From: Chloroflexota bacterium
GTDB lineage: Bacteria; Chloroflexota; Dormibacteria; Dormibacterales; Dormibacteraceae
Direction: 5' to 3'
DNA: 40,833 nt
NCBI GenBank assembly: GCA_005881025.1
Contig: VBFO01000088.1
Location: forward strand, 1-40,833
The notes beneath the pieces were generated by a model, which was given only the letters and a program-made list of their open reading frames with translations, searched no databases and was not told the DNA's origin. Shown here in pieces: positions 15,926 through 24,166 of the stretch; within the stretch, counting starts at the first letter, position 1, and each line of letters opens with the position of its first letter. The position numbers were made by a program, and so were the translations under genes.

Positions 15926-17836
15926 ATGGGAATCGTGCTTGCTTTTCAGCAGGCTTATCAGCCTGTGGCCGGAAGCATCCTGCTGTCGGCCATCGTCGCG
16001 GGGGTTCCCCTCTACGTCCTGTTCGTGATGCTTGCGGTGCTGCGCCTTCCGGCGTGGATCTGCGCCATCACATCGATGCTGACCGCCGCGGCCCTTGGCT
16101 GGTTGGTCTGGGGCATGCCCATCGGCATCACCGCGGGCGCTGCCACCGAGGGCATGGCCTTCGGCCTGTGGCCGATCAGCTGGATCGTCCTCAACGCCGT
16201 CTTCTTCCATAACCTCACCGTCGCCAGTGGCGACTTCGACGTGATCCGTCGCTCGCTGACCCGTCTGACCGAGGACCGCCGGCTGCAGACGCTGCTGGTT
16301 GCCTTCAGCTTCGGTGCGCTGCTCGAGGGCATCGCCGGTTTCGGCGCTCCCGTCGCGATCACCGCCTCGATCCTGGCCAGCATGGGGTTCGAGCCTGTGA
16401 CAGCCGCCGTGCTGGCCCTGCTGGCGAACACGGCCCCCGTCGCTTTCGGGTCAATCGGAATCCCGATCACGACCCTGGGCGGACTGGTGGCACCCATCCT
16501 TGGTCACACCGACCCGGCAAGCACGACCCGCGCGCTGTCCGCCATGGTCGGCCGGCAGCTCCCTTTGTTCTCCATCCTCATCCCCGCCTACCTGATAGTG
16601 GTGCTCGCCGGCTGGCGCCGGATGCGTGAGGTTCTTCCGGCCGTCCTGCTCACCGGCGTGTCGTTCGCAGTGGTCCAGTTCCTGGTCTCGAACTTTGTCG
16701 GGCCCGAGCTGACCGACATCATCGCCGCGCTGGTTTCGATGGCCTGCCTCGCGGCCTTGCTCCGCGTCTGGCGGCCGGCTCAGGTCTACCGCTTCGAGCA
16801 CGAGAGTGGCACCCATCCGGGAGAACCCGTGCCGGCTCCCCGACGCGTCATGGGTGCGTCATCGGACCTGCCGGGAGAGGCGGTTGCGAAGGGCGGCAGG
16901 ATGGACGACGACCGCTCAGCCGACCGGACCGGCCGCGTGTGGGCCGCTTATGCCATGTATGTCGTGCTCGTGGTCGTGATCCTGGTCGGCCAGATGGGCA
17001 ACCTTCCCGGCCTGACCAAGCTGGCCGCACCGGCCAACATCACCGCCGACCTGAAGTGCGGCACGCCGCAGTTCAAGCTCTGTGCCCTCCCCTGGATCGG
17101 GGCAGACCCGGCTAAGGATCGCCAATCGTTCAAGTTCCCTGACTGGAACTTCTACTGGCCGGGGACGTACGAGACCAACGCCAAGGGCGCTCCCGTCTCG
17201 CTCGTGTTCCGCGAAAAGCCGATCGTGAGCAAGGAGACCGCCTATCAGGTTCCCTTCGACTGGAACTTCCTGGCCGCCGCCGGTTCGCTGGTCTTCTACG
17301 CGTGCATCGCAGCCTGGCTTTTCATGAGGGCGCGTGGCGCGCGCGTCAACTTCATAGCCGTGTACGGCCGCACCATCCGCCAGCTGGCGCTGCCCATCGT
17401 GACGATCGCGTTCATCCTGAGCATTGCGTACCTGATGAACTTCTCAGGCATGACCTCCAGCCTCGCCATCGCCTTCGCCAGCACTGGAGCAGTCTTCCCG
17501 TTCGTGGCTGCGTTCCTTGGCTGGCTGGGTGTGTTCCTGACCGGCAGCGACACCTCGTCCAACACGCTTTTCGGTCCTCTTCAGGCCCAGACCGCCCAGC
17601 AGCTGGGCAACGTCAGCCCGATCCTCACCGCCGGCACCAACTCGTCCGGTGGCGTCATGGGCAAGATGATCAGCCCGCAGAACCTGTCAGTCGGAGCCGC
17701 CGGTGTGAACAAGGTGGGTGCCGAGGGGGCGATCTTCGCGCGGGTGATCCGCTACAGCCTGATCCTGACGGCTCTCGTCGGCACCGTGGCGATGATCGAG
17801 GCCTACGTTATCCCGTCAATAATCCCGTCTCCGTGA
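15926..17836 (+). CDS. lctP: L-lactate permease
   Basis: This 636-aa polytopic transporter of the LctP/GlcA family imports lactate (or glycolate) with protons. Diagnostic blocks are FGALLEGIAGFGAPVAIT at about residues 129-146, LANTAPVAFGSIGIPI soon after, and near the C-terminus LGVFLTGSDTSSNTLFGPLQ and SSGGVMGKMISPQNLS. About a dozen helices are visible, plus a hydrophilic insert at about 290-330 and an extracytoplasmic loop at about 360-440 containing two Cys, both longer than in E. coli LldP as I recall it. Length is slightly above the usual ~550. The ATG at 15926 is preferred; TTG 15917 is an in-frame alternative. No lactate dehydrogenase is visible nearby. Confidence 0.95.
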   Translation: MGIVLAFQQAYQPVAGSILLSAIVAGVPLYVLFVMLAVLRLPAWICAITSMLTAAALGWLVWGMPIGITAGAATEGMAFGLWPISWIVLNAVFFHNLTVASGDFDVIRRSLTRLTEDRRLQTLLVAFSFGALLEGIAGFGAPVAITASILASMGFEPVTAAVLALLANTAPVAFGSIGIPITTLGGLVAPILGHTDPASTTRALSAMVGRQLPLFSILIPAYLIVVLAGWRRMREVLPAVLLTGVSFAVVQFLVSNFVGPELTDIIAALVSMACLAALLRVWRPAQVYRFEHESGTHPGEPVPAPRRVMGASSDLPGEAVAKGGRMDDDRSADRTGRVWAAYAMYVVLVVVILVGQMGNLPGLTKLAAPANITADLKCGTPQFKLCALPWIGADPAKDRQSFKFPDWNFYWPGTYETNAKGAPVSLVFREKPIVSKETAYQVPFDWNFLAAAGSLVFYACIAAWLFMRARGARVNFIAVYGRTIRQLALPIVTIAFILSIAYLMNFSGMTSSLAIAFASTGAVFPFVAAFLGWLGVFLTGSDTSSNTLFGPLQAQTAQQLGNVSPILTAGTNSSGGVMGKMISPQNLSVGAAGVNKVGAEGAIFARVIRYSLILTALVGTVAMIEAYVIPSIIPSP

Positions 17837-17855
17837 GCTAGCCTGCGCGCTGCCC

Positions 17856-20558
17856 GTGAGCAGCGCCCCGCCCACACCGGAAGCCACGGTCGTCCTGAAG
17901 GACGGATCGACTGTGGCCGTGCGCCCGATCCGGCCCGACGACGAGTCGGCGCTGGCCGACTTCTACACGAGGCTTTCGCCGGAGTCACAGTCCTATCGGT
18001 TTTTCGCCGCACCTGCTGACGTGCGCGAGATCGCCAAGCGCATGGTCATCGCCGGGTACGAATCACAGTTCGGGCTGGTTGCAACCTCGGCCACAGAGGT
18101 GGTCGGCCACGCCGTCTACATCGTCACGGGCGGCCGGCGTGCGGAGATGGGCCTCGCCATCGCCGATGGGTTCCAGGGTCGCGGCCTTGGGCTCTTGCTG
18201 TTCGCCCAGCTTGCGGACGCGGCCGCGCACGCAGGCATCGAGGTGTTCGAGGCCGTCGTCAAGGCCGACAACACGAGAATGCTCGAGCTGCTGCGGGAGA
18301 GCGGATTCCCGCTGCGCCTCCGCTCCGAGCCGGGTGAGGTGCACGCGGAGCTCGCGACTGCGCCGAGCGACGAAGCCGGGATCCACTTCGAGCGCCGCAA
18401 CGCGCTCTCGGCCCAAGCAGCGGTCCAGCGTTTCCTTGCCCCACGCTCGATTGTGCTGATCGGATCGGCGTTTGACCCTGACACCACCGATGGGACGCTG
18501 ATGCGCCACATGCTCGAGGGCGGATTCGCCGGACGCTTGCTCCTTGTCAACGGCACCGGAGCCCACGTTCAAGGCCTCACCGCGTTCACGTCGGTGCGTG
18601 ACATCCCCGGCGATGTCGACCTGGCCGTGATCACGTTGCCTGCGGCCCAGGTGGTGGCCGCCGCAGAGGAATGCGCCGCCAAGGGTGTGCACGCGCTGGT
18701 CGTGATCTCTCCCGGATTCGCGGAGTCAGGCGGCGAAGGGATCGTGCATCAGCAGCAGCTGCTCGAGATCTGCCGTCGCACCGGAATGCGCCTGGTTGGA
18801 CCCAACTGCTCGGGCGTGATCAACACCGCTCCAGCCGTGCGCCTCAACGCGAGCGTCATCGCAGGGCTGCCCCCTCAAGGCCGGATCGGCTTCATGTCGC
18901 AGAGTGGAAGCCTCGGCACAGCCATCATCGAGCTGGCCCGCGTGCAGGGAACCGGATTCTCGTCGTTCGTGTCAGTCGGAAACAACGCCGACATCTCGGC
19001 CATCGACCTGCTGCAGTACTGGGAGGCCGACGCCGATACCAACCTGGTGATGCTGTACCTCGAATCATTCGGTGACCCGCGCCACTTCTCGCGCATCGCA
19101 CGGCGCGTGGGGCGCGAGATGCCCATCCTCGCCGTCAAAGGTGGCCGCTCCGCCTCCGGCGCAAGGGCGGCCACGACCTCGCACTCGGGCACCCTGACCA
19201 GACCTTCGACCATCAGGATCGCCACCTCGGGCGTGGGTGAGGACGCCCTGTTCCAGCAAGCCGGGATCATCCGCACGGCGACCCTCGCCGAGCTCTTCGG
19301 CACCGCACAGCTGCTGAGCGATCAGCCGCTGCCGGCCGGTGATCGGGTCGGGATAATCACCAACGCCGGCGGCCCGGGCGTCCTCTGCGCAGACTCCTGC
19401 GAGTTCCGCGGACTCCGCGTCCCTGATCTTGCCGATGAGGTCAAGGTCTCGTTTGCAGGCCTCGTCCCCTCTACGAGCACGCTCCAGAACCCGGTGGTGC
19501 TCCTGGCGCAGGCGGGCACGGCGGAGTACCAGAGAGCGATCACGATCATGGCTGCATCACCTGCAATCGATGCCCTGATCGTGATCTTCACACCGCAGGT
19601 CGGGACCCATGCCGCTGAGGCAGCGGAGGGGATCAGGCGCGCGGCGACCGCACTGCCCCGCGCGGTTCCGATTCTCGCGGTCTTCATGTCGAGCCCCGAG
19701 AGCGCAGCCTTGATCCGAGACGGTGGCGGCCGAGTCCCCGTCTATCCGTTCCCGGAGGATGCTGCCCGTGCGCTCGGCCACGCGCATCGCTACGTGTCCT
19801 GGCGCAAGACTCCATTTGAGTCAGCACCGGAGCTGGGCGGAATCGACTCGCATCGCGCCGCCGCGGTGATCTCGGCCACTCTCGCGCAGGGCCCCGGCTG
19901 GCTTCCTCCGGCGGCCGTCAACGCTCTCCTCGCCTGCTACGGACTCTCGCCCGCCGAATCGGTGCTGGCCGCCAGCCCCCACGACGCGGGAGAGGCAGCG
20001 CGGAAGCTCGGCGGCAAAGTCGCGCTCAAGGGGATGGTCGCAGGGCTGGTGCGCAAGTCAGACGCGGGCGCCGTTCGCCTGGACCTCGAAGGACCGCACG
20101 ACGTGGAGACCGCGGCCAAAGACATCACGCAGAAGCTCGGTGCCCTGGGCCAGAAGGTGCAGGCCTTCATGGTCCAGCGAATGTCGCCCCCGGGAGTCGA
20201 GATGCTGGTGGGCGTCGTACAGGATCGCTACTTCGGTCCGGTGGTGGCCCTGGGCGCGGCGGGTCGCGCGGTCGAGCTGATGAAGGACGCTCAGGTCAGG
20301 CTGACGCCGCTGGGGCGTACCGACGCGGCATCTATGGTCCGCTCGCTCGCCACCTATCCGCTTCTGGATGGATACCGGGGGGCGACACCCGTGGATGTCG
20401 GAGCGTTGGAAGACGTCCTGGTCCGTGTGGCGGCAATGGCGGATGCGCACTCGGAGATCGCGGACGTCGATTTCAACCCCGTCGTCGTTCACCCCACCGG
20501 GACGGTCATCGTCGACGCCCGGATTCGCGTCGAGGCTCCGGCGCAGAGAGACGTTTAG
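17856..20558 (+). CDS. GNAT/NDP-forming acyl-CoA synthetase fusion (Pat-like protein acetyltransferase)
   Basis: This 900-aa protein has an N-terminal GNAT domain (about residues 12-165; VRPIRPDDES, QGRGLGLLLF), then the ADP-forming acetyl-CoA synthetase architecture. CoA-binding comes at about 195-290 (SIVLIGSAFDPD), ligase domains follow (FMSQSGSLGTAI; GVINTAP), and a C-terminal ATP-grasp lies at about 670-895 (VQRMSPPGVEMLVG, DVDFNPVVV). Bacterial Pat proteins combine the same domains and acetylate acetyl-CoA synthetase; E. coli/Salmonella Pat has GNAT last, whereas GNAT first is known from actinobacteria. The segment TTSHSGTL retains a histidine (about residue 443) where active synthetases carry their phosphorylated His, so synthetase activity may persist. 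It lies 20 nt after the permease and starts at GTG. Confidence 0.92.
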   Translation: MSSAPPTPEATVVLKDGSTVAVRPIRPDDESALADFYTRLSPESQSYRFFAAPADVREIAKRMVIAGYESQFGLVATSATEVVGHAVYIVTGGRRAEMGLAIADGFQGRGLGLLLFAQLADAAAHAGIEVFEAVVKADNTRMLELLRESGFPLRLRSEPGEVHAELATAPSDEAGIHFERRNALSAQAAVQRFLAPRSIVLIGSAFDPDTTDGTLMRHMLEGGFAGRLLLVNGTGAHVQGLTAFTSVRDIPGDVDLAVITLPAAQVVAAAEECAAKGVHALVVISPGFAESGGEGIVHQQQLLEICRRTGMRLVGPNCSGVINTAPAVRLNASVIAGLPPQGRIGFMSQSGSLGTAIIELARVQGTGFSSFVSVGNNADISAIDLLQYWEADADTNLVMLYLESFGDPRHFSRIARRVGREMPILAVKGGRSASGARAATTSHSGTLTRPSTIRIATSGVGEDALFQQAGIIRTATLAELFGTAQLLSDQPLPAGDRVGIITNAGGPGVLCADSCEFRGLRVPDLADEVKVSFAGLVPSTSTLQNPVVLLAQAGTAEYQRAITIMAASPAIDALIVIFTPQVGTHAAEAAEGIRRAATALPRAVPILAVFMSSPESAALIRDGGGRVPVYPFPEDAARALGHAHRYVSWRKTPFESAPELGGIDSHRAAAVISATLAQGPGWLPPAAVNALLACYGLSPAESVLAASPHDAGEAARKLGGKVALKGMVAGLVRKSDAGAVRLDLEGPHDVETAAKDITQKLGALGQKVQAFMVQRMSPPGVEMLVGVVQDRYFGPVVALGAAGRAVELMKDAQVRLTPLGRTDAASMVRSLATYPLLDGYRGATPVDVGALEDVLVRVAAMADAHSEIADVDFNPVVVHPTGTVIVDARIRVEAPAQRDV

Positions 20559-21778
20559 CCGGCGGCTTCCAGCCGCTGGAGGTCGACGCTCAGGTCCGCC
20601 AGCGTCCGCTCATCGACCTCGCGTTGGGACTCGATCAAGCCAGCGCCTGCTGCGCCCGTCTCCTTGTCGTTCATCGACAGGACCGCGTGGACGCGGCCAC
20701 CGCGCAGGTAGAAGACCGAGAACCTGCGTCCGCTTCGATCTCCCCGCCAGACCATATGGTCCTCGCCCGACGCGTGGCCCCGGTACTCGAGGCTGACGTC
20801 GTACTGGTCGGACCAGAAGTAGGGGATTTTCGTGTACGGGGCAGGCCGATCCGCGATCGAGGATGCGATCCCGCGTCCCTGTCCCTTCGCGACCTCCCAG
20901 TGCTCGACGCGGATCGGACCGTGAACCGGGTGGTCGTGAAGGGCGATGTCGCCGGCGACATACACGTCTTCTGAGGCGCGCAGGCTGCCATCGGCGCGAA
21001 CGCCGCCGCCATCGATCGGAAGGCCCATGGCCGTAGGCAGCTCGAGGTTGGGAGTGATTCCAACGGCGATCAGCACCACGTCAACCTCTTCGCGCCTTCC
21101 GTCGGATAGCGTCACACCGATCACCTGGTCACCTGCGGAGTGCCACTCCTTGATCTGGGTGCGGGCGCGTAGGTCGACCCCATGGTCGCGATGGATCTCG
21201 GCGTAGATCTCGCCGACATCTTTGCCGAGCGCCCGCTCAAGCGGGACAGGAGCTGCCTCCACGATCAGCACTTCCTTACCCAGCTTGCGTGCGGAGGCCG
21301 CGACCTCGGCGCCTATGAACCCTGCGCCGACGAGCAGCATTCGCGACCCGCTCGTGATCGACCGCCGGAGGTTCGAGCTGTCACGCAGCGAGCGGAGCGT
21401 GTGCACGTTCGCCGCCGCCGGGATGCCGGGCAGCTGGCGTGGCGTTCCTCCAAGGGACAGCACTAAAGTGTCGAAACTGAGCTGCCTGCCGCGATCGGTC
21501 GTCACCGAGCGCTCCTCCAAAGAAGCTGCCGTGACTCGGGTGCCCAGCTCCAGCTCGATGGCCTGCTTCGTGTACTCGGATTCATCGTGCAGGTAGACCT
21601 TGGGCAGCTCCACTTCGCCGCGCAGGTACTCCTTGGACAGGTATGGGCGGTCGTAAGGCCGGTCCCCATCTGCGCTCAGGATCACGACCTCGCCGTCGAA
21701 GCCCTTCTTGCGCAGGCCAAAGGCCGCGGCGTCGCCGCCGCTGCCACCCCCGACAATGACCACTCGCTTTTTCGCCAC
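20555..21778 (-). CDS. FAD-dependent NAD(P)H:ferredoxin/rubredoxin reductase-type oxidoreductase
   Basis: This 407-aa pyridine nucleotide-disulfide oxidoreductase fold has the FAD motif IVGGGSGGDAAAFGL at about residues 8-22, the NAD-binding motif LLVGAGFIGAEVAA at about 148-161, and VYVAGDIALHDHP for the second FAD contact at about 270. The C-terminal region PYFWSDQYD is typical of the BenD/putidaredoxin reductase group (reductase C-terminal domain). There is no CxxC redox disulfide. It would reduce a small ferredoxin for an oxygenase or similar partner; no such partner gene is next to it. Its stop overlaps the opposing Pat-like gene by 4 nt, and GTG 21778 has GGAGG 10 nt upstream. Confidence 0.92.
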   Translation of the reverse strand: MAKKRVVIVGGGSGGDAAAFGLRKKGFDGEVVILSADGDRPYDRPYLSKEYLRGEVELPKVYLHDESEYTKQAIELELGTRVTAASLEERSVTTDRGRQLSFDTLVLSLGGTPRQLPGIPAAANVHTLRSLRDSSNLRRSITSGSRMLLVGAGFIGAEVAASARKLGKEVLIVEAAPVPLERALGKDVGEIYAEIHRDHGVDLRARTQIKEWHSAGDQVIGVTLSDGRREEVDVVLIAVGITPNLELPTAMGLPIDGGGVRADGSLRASEDVYVAGDIALHDHPVHGPIRVEHWEVAKGQGRGIASSIADRPAPYTKIPYFWSDQYDVSLEYRGHASGEDHMVWRGDRSGRRFSVFYLRGGRVHAVLSMNDKETGAAGAGLIESQREVDERTLADLSVDLQRLEAAG

Positions 21779-21804
21779 TTTGCTTCAACCTCCAGTCAAG
21801 GCGA

Positions 21805-21810
21805 TACCTT
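21805..21810 (+). promoter_or_regulatory. putative -10 element for the small gene at 21816/21854
   Basis: TACCTT lies 5 nt before GTG 21816 and about 43 nt before ATG 21854. It would support either leaderless initiation at the GTG or a short leader carrying the AGGAGGAAGG ribosome site at 21844-21853. Confidence 0.35.
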
Positions 21811-21815
21811 GGAGA

Positions 21816-22262
21816 GTGACACAACCGGTCGCAGTGGAGCTCGAGGAGGAAGGATGGCAACGACGAAGGCAAACCAAAGACAAGCCCTGGGTGTTGAAGA
21901 CGCCTAGCGGAACGTCTGAGTACACGATGTACCGAGACGCGGACGCGGATCCGCCTGCCCTCGTGTGCCAGCTGGGCTCCACGCAGCTGCGCTATCACCT
22001 GCGCGCGATCGAGGACCTCCACGCGATGATGAAGAAGCATGGCGACTGGATGCCGCTCGGCAGCGCCGACGAGCAGAAGCCGGCGGCGGATGGGACCGTG
22101 GAGGCATGGGGCCGCTCGTCGATGAATCCGGTCGGAGGCTGGTACGGCCTCAAGAAGGGCCTGCGCGGGCGGTTCGGCATGTACATGCCGCCGCTGCTCG
22201 AGGCGCTCGGCATGGCCGAGGTCGAGCACAACCCGAAGAACAACCGGATGCGGGCTATCTAG
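21816..22262 (+). CDS. small conserved-looking protein of unknown function; start disrupted by an apparent frameshift
   Basis: The clearly coding body starts around KDKPWVLKTPSG (21876 onward) and runs to the stop at 22262, rich in Met, Trp and basic residues (KKHGDWMPLG, YGLKKGLRGRFGMYM). The best start signal is AGGAGGAAGG directly before ATG 21854, but that frame (MATTKANQ...) stops at 21907. The body is in another frame, whose only nearby start is GTG 21816, giving 148 aa. Removing one base between 21857 and 21880 would join MATTKAN to KDKPW. So either a one-base insertion (sequence error or real) or use of the weaker GTG is involved. Function unknown; I see no known catalytic motif. Confidence 0.65.
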   Translation: MTQPVAVELEEEGWQRRRQTKDKPWVLKTPSGTSEYTMYRDADADPPALVCQLGSTQLRYHLRAIEDLHAMMKKHGDWMPLGSADEQKPAADGTVEAWGRSSMNPVGGWYGLKKGLRGRFGMYMPPLLEALGMAEVEHNPKNNRMRAI

Positions 22263-23376
22263 ATCCAGCAGCCCGGATCGGGTGCAGCCACCCGCGCGGG
22301 TCGGGCGCCGAGCCGCGCTGGATGTCGACCAGCGCCTGCCGCAGCCGCATGCTGACTGGACCGGCCTGGCCGTCCGCGATCTTCCAGGCACCGTGCGCGG
22401 ACTTCGCCTCCGCGACCGGCGTGATCACCGCGGCCGTGCCGCACGCGAACACCTCCGTGATGGAGCCGTCGGCGCAGCCGCTCCTCCATTCGCTCACGCT
22501 CACCCGCCGCTCTTCGACGCCATAGCCAAGATCAGCAGCGAGCAGGAGAAGGGAATCCCTGGTGACGCCCGGCAACAACGTCCCGGTCAACGCGGGAGTC
22601 ACCAGCCTGGCCGTGGACCCGGCGCCGAAGATGAAACAGAGGTTCATACCGCCCATCTCCTCGACCCACTCGTGCTCGGCCGCGTCCAGCCACACCACGG
22701 AATCGCAGCCTTCGCGCACGGCCTGCGCCTGGGCCAGCAGGCTGCCCGCGTAGTTGCCTCCGAATTTGGCCTCGCCGGTACCGCCAGGTGCCGCGCGTGT
22801 GTAGTCCTCCGACAGCCACACCGAAACCGGTTTGACGCCGCGCGGGAAGTAGGAGCCGGATGGCGATGCGATCAACAGAAATGTCACGTCGTCGGCCGGA
22901 TGCACGGCCAGAGTCACATCGCTCGCGTACATGAACGGCCGCAGGTAGAGGCTGTGCTCGGGCGCTGATGGTGCCCATGCATGATCGTGCTGAAGCAGCA
23001 GGTCGATGGCCTCGACAAACGTCTCCTCCGGCAGCTCCGGAAGCGCCAGTCTCCGCGAGGAGCGGCGAAAGCGAGCGGCGTGCGCGTCTGGCCTGAACAC
23101 GGCCACGCCTCCGTCCGCCTGACGGAATGCCTTCAGTCCCTCGAACACTCCCTGTGCGTAGTGAAGGAACGCGGTACCGGGATCGAGCTGGAGGGGCGCG
23201 TAAGCCTTCAGCTCGGCGTCGTGCCACCCATCCTTGGCGTCCCACCGCATCGAGATCATGTGCTCGGTGAAGATCCGGCCGAACCCCGGATTCGCGAGCA
23301 GGAGGTCGCGCTGTTCAGGCGGCACTCTGGCCGCCACCGGGGAAACCCTGAAGCGGATGCTCGCAGTCGTGCTCAT
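22255..23376 (-). CDS. ilvE: branched-chain amino acid aminotransferase
   Basis: This 373-aa class IV PLP aminotransferase interconverts Leu/Ile/Val and their 2-oxo acids with glutamate. The features match the longer (~360 aa) eukaryote/actinobacterial-type BCAT: HYAQGVFEGLKAFR at about residues 70-83, RPDAHAARF, LYLRPFMYAS, the PLP lysine in GEAKFGGNYA, and the C-terminal EVFACGTAAVITPV loop that binds the cofactor phosphate. ATG 23376 is chosen; the frame extends further upstream but without family similarity. A CATAAT hexamer 10 nt before the ATG is a candidate -10. The 3' end overlaps the small gene at 21816 by 8 nt. Confidence 0.95.
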   Translation of the reverse strand: MSTTASIRFRVSPVAARVPPEQRDLLLANPGFGRIFTEHMISMRWDAKDGWHDAELKAYAPLQLDPGTAFLHYAQGVFEGLKAFRQADGGVAVFRPDAHAARFRRSSRRLALPELPEETFVEAIDLLLQHDHAWAPSAPEHSLYLRPFMYASDVTLAVHPADDVTFLLIASPSGSYFPRGVKPVSVWLSEDYTRAAPGGTGEAKFGGNYAGSLLAQAQAVREGCDSVVWLDAAEHEWVEEMGGMNLCFIFGAGSTARLVTPALTGTLLPGVTRDSLLLLAADLGYGVEERRVSVSEWRSGCADGSITEVFACGTAAVITPVAEAKSAHGAWKIADGQAGPVSMRLRQALVDIQRGSAPDPRGWLHPIRAAGSR

Positions 23377-23569
23377 TCTGGAACCAATTATGAGATGGGC
23401 TGAGACTGACCCTGATACGCGAACGAGCTGACGGTTGCCCGCATGCAAGGCACCTGGCTCCCTTTCGACTTCGACTGCGAGTGCCGGCTGGGAGGTGGTC
23501 TCTGAGGTGAGCTCCTGACCGCCTGACCAGCCGACTTTCGCCGGATTACTCCACAAGGAGCGCCAATCA
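23377..23569. other. divergent intergenic region between ilvE and a secreted-protein gene
   Basis: This 193-bp region holds the ilvE promoter side (CATAAT on the minus strand near 23386-23391) and a plus-strand leader. An inverted repeat, GGCTGG around 23489 with CCAGCC around 23527, could form a long-loop hairpin before the ribosome site. I see no riboswitch or T-box signature. Confidence 0.4.
23555..23560 (+). promoter_or_regulatory. ribosome binding site AAGGAG
   Basis: AAGGAG lies 9 nt before ATG 23570. It fixes the start of the small secreted protein and shows that not all genes here are leaderless. Confidence 0.7.
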
Positions 23570-24040
23570 ATGCTCAAGAACGTTTTGCGTCTGTTCGCGT
23601 TTGCCGGCTTTGCACTCGCTGCCGCCATTCCAATGACGGCTTCGGCGGCGGGTGGTGGTGGCGGCGGTGGCCTCACCGGCATCACCGTCTCGATCGGATC
23701 GCCTATCAACCTGCAGAACAAGCTCCTGGTCAGCGTGCCTGTGACCGTCACATGCACCGGCCAGCTTCCAAATGCTTTCGGATTTGGTGAGGTCGATGTG
23801 GTCATCGAGCAAGCCAACGGCAAGTCGGTCGCGACCGGCGTGGGTGGCTTTCTCCTGGCCGATTGCCCGACCTCGCCACAGACCGTCATCGTCCTGGTGA
23901 CCCCGATCTCCTACGGCTACGCGCCTGCGGTGCCTTTCCATGGTGGGAAGGCGATCGCGTTCGCCGGGGCTTCAGCGTGCGATGCGATCGAGTACTACTG
24001 CATCGGTGGCTCCGTTGGGCCACAGCCGGTTCATATCTGA
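23570..24040 (+). CDS. small secreted protein with Gly-rich linker
   Basis: This 156-aa protein has a clear signal peptide: basic start MLKNVLRLF, hydrophobic core to about residue 22, and predicted cleavage after ASAA at about 27. The mature protein opens with a run of seven glycines and is then beta-rich and Val-rich (VSVPVTVTCTG). It has four cysteines (one in CTGQ, one in DCPTS, and ACDAIEYYC), so two disulfides are possible in the exported form. No family is recognised. It is monocistronic, flanked by a divergent promoter region and a strong palindrome at 24054, which suggests a separately regulated, possibly abundant surface protein. Confidence 0.8.
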   Translation: MLKNVLRLFAFAGFALAAAIPMTASAAGGGGGGGLTGITVSIGSPINLQNKLLVSVPVTVTCTGQLPNAFGFGEVDVVIEQANGKSVATGVGGFLLADCPTSPQTVIVLVTPISYGYAPAVPFHGGKAIAFAGASACDAIEYYCIGGSVGPQPVHI

Positions 24041-24053
24041 CCCGGTACCTGGG

Positions 24054-24075
24054 GAGGCCCGGCATGCCGGGCCTC
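24054..24075 (+). terminator. perfect 22-nt palindrome, probable terminator hairpin
   Basis: GAGGCCCGGC followed by its exact complement forms a perfect 22-nt palindrome (24054-24075) 13 nt after the stop at 24040. It can be extended by a GU and two GC pairs. There is no following T-run, so it resembles the U-less hairpin terminators reported for high-GC bacteria. Confidence 0.6.
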
Positions 24076-24166
24076 TCCCTCATTCGGAGGCGGCCCAAGC
24101 CGTCGAAACTCATTTTGAGACGGATTGAGACTGTGCCTGAGATGAAGTTCGCCAGAAGCTGGCCCC

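Noticed and set aside
23377-23569. Possible T-box or amino-acid riboswitch before ilvE
   Set aside because: No T-box sequence, specifier stem or known aptamer core was found; the candidate -10 lies only 10 nt from the start.
23377-23889. N-terminal extension of ilvE by ~170 codons
   Set aside because: It has no family similarity, crosses the divergent secreted-protein gene and is replaced by a good ATG at 23376.
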